From assembly GCF_002008225.1 (NCBI RefSeq), contig NZ_MRDH01000022.1:48669-112668 (forward strand): a stretch of DNA of 64,000 nt. The letters are read 5' to 3'. The position numbers were made by a program, and so were the translations under genes. The stretch's first letter is position 1. Each line of letters begins with the position of its first letter. The notes under the pieces were generated by a model. That model saw nothing but the letters and a program-made list of their open reading frames with translations. It searched no databases and was not told where the DNA came from. This DNA is from Agrobacterium salinitolerans. Its GTDB lineage: Bacteria > Pseudomonadota > Alphaproteobacteria > Rhizobiales > Rhizobiaceae. Below are positions 60,845 through 64,000 of the stretch, one piece after another.

Positions 60845-61807
60845 TTACGCCTTGACCGGCGTCTCCGGCACCGGCGTCAGCACCTTGCGGTCCCTGAACC
60901 AGCCGAGAATATTGTCGGCCACCAGATCGGCCATGGCGTTGCGGGTGGGAACCGAGGCGGAGGCGACATGCGGCAGCAGGGAGACATTCGGCAGCGACAG
61001 GAAAGCTTCCGGCACCTTCGGCTCGGCATAGAACACGTCGAGACCGGCAGCCCCCAAAGCGCCACTTTTAAGCGCCTCAAGCAGTGCGTCCTCATCGACG
61101 CTGGAGCCGCGGCCTACATTGATGAACACGCCCTCAGGCCCGAGCGCGGTCAGCACGTCGGCATTGATCGCCTTGTGTGTCTCTGGTGTGCCCGGCACGA
61201 TACAGATCAGCGTATCGACGGTCTCTGCCATTTCCTTCAGCGAGCCATAATAGGTGTAGGAGAGTTCGTCGCGCTTGCTGCGGGTGTGATAGCCGATCTC
61301 CACCTTGAAGGGTTCAAGCCGCTTGGCGATTTCCTGGCCGATGCGGCCCATGCCGAACAGGCCGACCTTGCGGCCGCGCAGCGAAAACGGCGACAGTGCG
61401 AACGGGCCTTCGCCAACCCATTTGCCATCCCGCAGCCAGGTCTCGGCCTGATAAAGACGGCGCACGGTGTTAATCAACAGCGCAATCGTCGTATCGGCCA
61501 CTTCGTCATTCAGCACATCAGGCGTATTCGTCACCACGACGCCACGGGTGGCGGCGTGTTTGGCGTCGACACCATCATAACCCACGCCGAAATTGGCGAT
61601 GATCTCGAGCTTCGGCAGCGCATCGATCCATTTGGCGTTGACGGCGCCAGAAACAGCAATCGCATTGACGCGTCCGGCCGCGCCCTCCGGCAAAACCGGC
61701 TCGGCACCGGCAGGCACTGCCACAATCTCGACCTTGCCTTCGAGGCGTTCGAGAACGCGCGGGTTTATCTTGCCGGGAACGAGAACGACGGCCTTTTTGT
61801 CAGACAT
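60845..61807 (-). CDS. D-isomer-specific 2-hydroxyacid dehydrogenase (glyoxylate/hydroxypyruvate reductase-like)
   Basis: A 320-residue NAD(P)-dependent reductase. The substrate-side motif is NFGVGYDGVDAKHAATRGV, the dinucleotide motif is GLFGMGRIGQEIAKRLEPF, and the catalytic Arg, Glu and His regions are INVGRGSSVDEDAL, YAEPKVPEAF and LLPHVASASV. After the second Rossmann strand it reads GYHTRSKRDE, where Arg-Ser favours NADPH. It follows the LacI gene in the same direction, with a 407-base gap that contains a repeat. Confidence 0.88.
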   Translation of the reverse strand: MSDKKAVVLVPGKINPRVLERLEGKVEIVAVPAGAEPVLPEGAAGRVNAIAVSGAVNAKWIDALPKLEIIANFGVGYDGVDAKHAATRGVVVTNTPDVLNDEVADTTIALLINTVRRLYQAETWLRDGKWVGEGPFALSPFSLRGRKVGLFGMGRIGQEIAKRLEPFKVEIGYHTRSKRDELSYTYYGSLKEMAETVDTLICIVPGTPETHKAINADVLTALGPEGVFINVGRGSSVDEDALLEALKSGALGAAGLDVFYAEPKVPEAFLSLPNVSLLPHVASASVPTRNAMADLVADNILGWFRDRKVLTPVPETPVKA

Positions 61808-62084
61808 GAGCGGATATTCCTCCAGATAACATTCCGATATCAGGAGTGGTCGTCAAGCGAACCGCTTGCCATCCCACTCCTCATGGCGGCGATCTTTTCA
61901 AACAACGACCGCCGTGAAAAGGCCAATAAGGGGATGTTGTGGAGGCAGACGGAGGTTTCATGCCGATTTTTTGGCGGCGCCTCGCACCGTCGTGCCGGGC
62001 TGTTTCATCGCTGCAGGGTGTGACCTTCTAAAAGGAGCACACATCACGGCATTGAGCGCGATGGATACAGCTTTTCGCAACGTC

Positions 62085-62161
62085 ACCCTTGGGCTTGTCC
62101 AAGGGTCTAACCATGCCAACAAAATCAATACGTTGCGGATCCTCGGGACAGGCCCGAGGAT
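62085..62161. repeat. RIME-like two-hairpin intergenic repeat, copy B
   Basis: Hairpins ACCCTTGG/CCAAGGGT (62085-62106) and ATCCTCGGG/CCCGAGGAT (62139-62161) with the same overall plan as copy A. The rest of 61808-62214 shows no gene; short frames crossing the element are artefacts of its palindromes. Confidence 0.7.
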
Positions 62162-62214
62162 TGACCTCGGCGCGGCTGGCGTCGCCAAGACCACTTCCTG
62201 CCGTTGGGCCAAGC

Positions 62215-63237
62215 TCACACCCGCGGCCGCACCGGCCCAGTCGATTGCCGGATGCGCATTTCCGGTTTGATGAGGTGAATACCATCAGGTTCATGGCTGC
62301 CCGCCAGCCTGTCCAGCAGCGCGCGGGCCGCCAAGCGCCCCACCTCGGCCTGGCCGTTGGAAACGGTGGTCAGCGCCGGGGTGGCGATGGCAGCTTCCTC
62401 CAGATCGTCGTAGCCCGTTACTGAAATATCGACACCCGGCACCAGACCGGCGCGGGAAATGCCGTTCATGAGACCGATGGCGACGAGATCGTTCCAACAC
62501 ACGGCGGCGGTCGGCTTCTGCGGCAGCGAGAGGAAATGCACCGCCGCCTCGAAGCCGCCCTGTTTGGAGCGCGGGCCGGGAATGCGCAGGTTCGGATCGA
62601 CCTCGATGCCCGCCTTGCGCAGCGCATTGACATAACCCTGATAACGGTCACGCCCCGTCGAGGTCTGGTCGGTACCGCCAACCATGGCGATGGTGCGGTG
62701 GCCGAGGCTGATGAGGTGGTTGGTGGCGAGCGAAATGCCGTAGCTGTCATCGCCGCGATAGGTTGGCATGTCGACGCCGTCCATGGAGCGGGCCACCAGA
62801 ATGGCGGGCATGCCGTTTTCTTCGGCGAGCGTCATATCCTCGATCGGCGTGCCGATCGCCGGAGACATGATGATACCGTCAGAGCCGAGCTGCAGCAGCG
62901 TTTCAATGAAGGTGCGCTGTTTTTCCACCGAATCGTAATGGTTGGACAGGATGAACGTCTGTCGGCTGCGGTCCAGCTCGCTTTCAATGGCTTTCAGGAT
63001 TTCGCCATAGAAGGGGTTCATCACATCGTGGAACACCACGCCGACAATACCGGAGCGGGAGGTGCGCAGGCTGGCGGCGCGGCGGTTATAGATATAACCC
63101 AGCGCCCGCGCCTGTTCCTTGATCTTTTCCCGCGTATCGGCGGCGACCAGCGGGCTATCGCGCAATGCAAGAGAAATGGTGGCGGTCGAAAGTCCGAGGC
63201 TTTCGGCAATCGTGGACAATTTGACCTTTTGGGCCAC
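62215..63237 (-). CDS. LacI-family transcriptional regulator
   Basis: A 340-residue regulator. The start is taken as GTG 63237, which follows GGGGAGA and leads straight into the headpiece AQKVKLSTIAESLGLSTATI. The effector domain has GVVFHDVMNPFYGEILKAIE and VAIGLMNGISRAGLVPGVDI. It may control the D-2-hydroxyacid dehydrogenase downstream and itself. A 28-base palindrome lies 41 bases upstream. Confidence 0.87.
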   Translation of the reverse strand: MAQKVKLSTIAESLGLSTATISLALRDSPLVAADTREKIKEQARALGYIYNRRAASLRTSRSGIVGVVFHDVMNPFYGEILKAIESELDRSRQTFILSNHYDSVEKQRTFIETLLQLGSDGIIMSPAIGTPIEDMTLAEENGMPAILVARSMDGVDMPTYRGDDSYGISLATNHLISLGHRTIAMVGGTDQTSTGRDRYQGYVNALRKAGIEVDPNLRIPGPRSKQGGFEAAVHFLSLPQKPTAAVCWNDLVAIGLMNGISRAGLVPGVDISVTGYDDLEEAAIATPALTTVSNGQAEVGRLAARALLDRLAGSHEPDGIHLIKPEMRIRQSTGPVRPRV

Positions 63238-63277
63238 GGCATTTCTCCCCAAACGCACGTCGATGACGGATAGCTCC

Positions 63278-63305
63278 GTTTAAATTGCAATTAAACAATT
63301 TAAAC
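63278..63305. promoter_or_regulatory. 28-bp palindromic operator candidate of the LacI gene
   Basis: Arms GTTTAAATTG (63278-63287) and CAATTTAAAC (63296-63305) are perfect inverted repeats around CAATTAAA. Overlapping shorter palindromes share the GTTTAA core, and a further GTTTAA occurs at 63320-63325, suggesting tandem binding sites. Confidence 0.6.
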
Positions 63306-63371
63306 AAAATCCGCAACCCGTTTAAGGAATACCCACAAAACAGATGGCTCTTTTAAAAATTTCAGCAAAAA

Positions 63372-63881
63372 TTATTGAAGATTGGCGTCTATCGCCTTCA
63401 AGAGTTTAACGATGTTACGCACATCCTTGGCCGAAAGCCCCTCGACGGCTCTTGCGCCGCAATTGGCGATGGAAACATTGATGTGTTCGACGCTTTTCAG
63501 ACCCGCTTCCGTCAGCTTCACCAGCGTCACACGGCCATCCTCGTCGTCACCGCTGCGCTCCACGAAGCCCTGGGCTTCCATGCGGCCGATCGTGCGCGTC
63601 ATGGTGGGCGCCTTGACGCCGAGTTTCTGGGCGATCTGCCCGGGTGTCAGGCTGCCTTCCTGCGCCAGCGCCAGGATAACGCCGTCCTGTCCGGCATAAA
63701 GGCCGCTTTCGGCAAGACTGTGGCTCAGCGCCGTGCGCATGGAGCGGGCGGCCTGAGTGATGGATTGCGCCAGTTCCTCGGGGTTGAAATTCTCATCCCT
63801 TTTTTTGGCGTCCTTGGCCTTCTTGCCGCCCTTTTCCTTCTTGGCGCTTTTGTCCTTGTTCCCGGATTTGTCCTTGCTCAT
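63372..63881 (-). CDS. MarR-family regulator with a lysine-rich N-terminal tail
   Basis: A 169-residue regulator from ATG 63881. The first 28 residues are an unusual basic tail (12 Lys and one Arg; KDKSGNKDKSAKKEKGGKKA) absent from most MarR proteins. The winged helix follows: LTPGQIAQKLGVKAPTMTRT, then GRMEAQGFVERSGDDEDGRV. It stands alone here; no target gene is evident. 63882-64000 contains no recognisable feature. Confidence 0.8.
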   Translation of the reverse strand: MSKDKSGNKDKSAKKEKGGKKAKDAKKRDENFNPEELAQSITQAARSMRTALSHSLAESGLYAGQDGVILALAQEGSLTPGQIAQKLGVKAPTMTRTIGRMEAQGFVERSGDDEDGRVTLVKLTEAGLKSVEHINVSIANCGARAVEGLSAKDVRNIVKLLKAIDANLQ

Positions 63882-64000
63882 ATGCGAGTGCCTTTTACCC
63901 TGTGGCGGAACCGATATATGTTGCTGGAAATCCTTACCGAATGCACGCGCGGACTGCCAGATGCCAAACTCATACACGCATTATCACGACGAAAACGTAA

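Overview
The window looks like a stretch of a secondary replicon (linear chromosome or chromid) of an Agrobacterium/Rhizobium-group alphaproteobacterium. This is inferred from the pca gene arrangement (pcaDCHGB divergent from a LysR-type pcaQ; pcaIJF with an IclR-type pcaR; pobA with an AraC-type pobR), an RpiR-controlled iol cluster, palindromic intergenic repeats of the kind seen in Rhizobiales, and uniformly GC-rich catabolic operons. No search could be run, so the species is not named. No rRNA, tRNA, CRISPR array or intact insertion sequence was recognised.

Layout. 1-3 kb: the 5' part of a giant BapA-like adhesin with about 99 Asp-Ala dipeptides, preceded by its likely TolC-family secretion partner. 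4.2-10.2 kb: an operon with an NMT1/ThiY-like ABC importer, a 2-oxoglutarate/Fe(II) oxygenase, a LysR regulator and a cytosine-deaminase-like amidohydrolase, probably for a pyrimidine or similar N-heterocycle. 10.4-13.6 kb: a zinc locus with an AztD-ZinT fusion, the zinc-binding protein AztC, and a deletion remnant joining the start of aztA to the end of aztB behind Zur-like boxes. 14.2-20.3 kb: an inositol- or rhizopine-like catabolic operon (two sugar-phosphate-isomerase-type TIM barrels, a MocA/IolG dehydrogenase, two tandem periplasmic binding proteins, LacI regulator) with no transporter core.

20.7-38.6 kb: the aromatic-acid centre. Quinate/shikimate are predicted to pass through an AroE-like dehydrogenase, AroQ and QuiC to protocatechuate; 4-hydroxybenzoate enters through PobA. 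PcaHG, PcaB, PcaC, PcaD, PcaIJ and PcaF then complete the route to succinyl-CoA and acetyl-CoA. Four regulators (PcaR, PobR, PcaQ, a TetR protein) and a polar-amino-acid-type ABC importer lie among the enzymes. 39.4-47.4 kb: a dipeptide/oligopeptide ABC importer with an M14-type metallopeptidase and an AraC-GyrI regulator. 48.1-52.8 kb: a five-gene branched-chain-amino-acid-type importer whose promoter carries a perfect PcaQ-type box, making it a good candidate for the protocatechuate importer.

52.9-60.7 kb: myo-inositol catabolism (iolR-type RpiR gene, iolC with a fused C-terminal DUF2090 domain, iolD, iolE, iolB, and a second MocA-type dehydrogenase). 60.8-64 kb: a D-2-hydroxyacid dehydrogenase, a LacI regulator with a 28-bp palindromic operator candidate, and a MarR regulator with a lysine-rich tail, separated by palindromic repeats.
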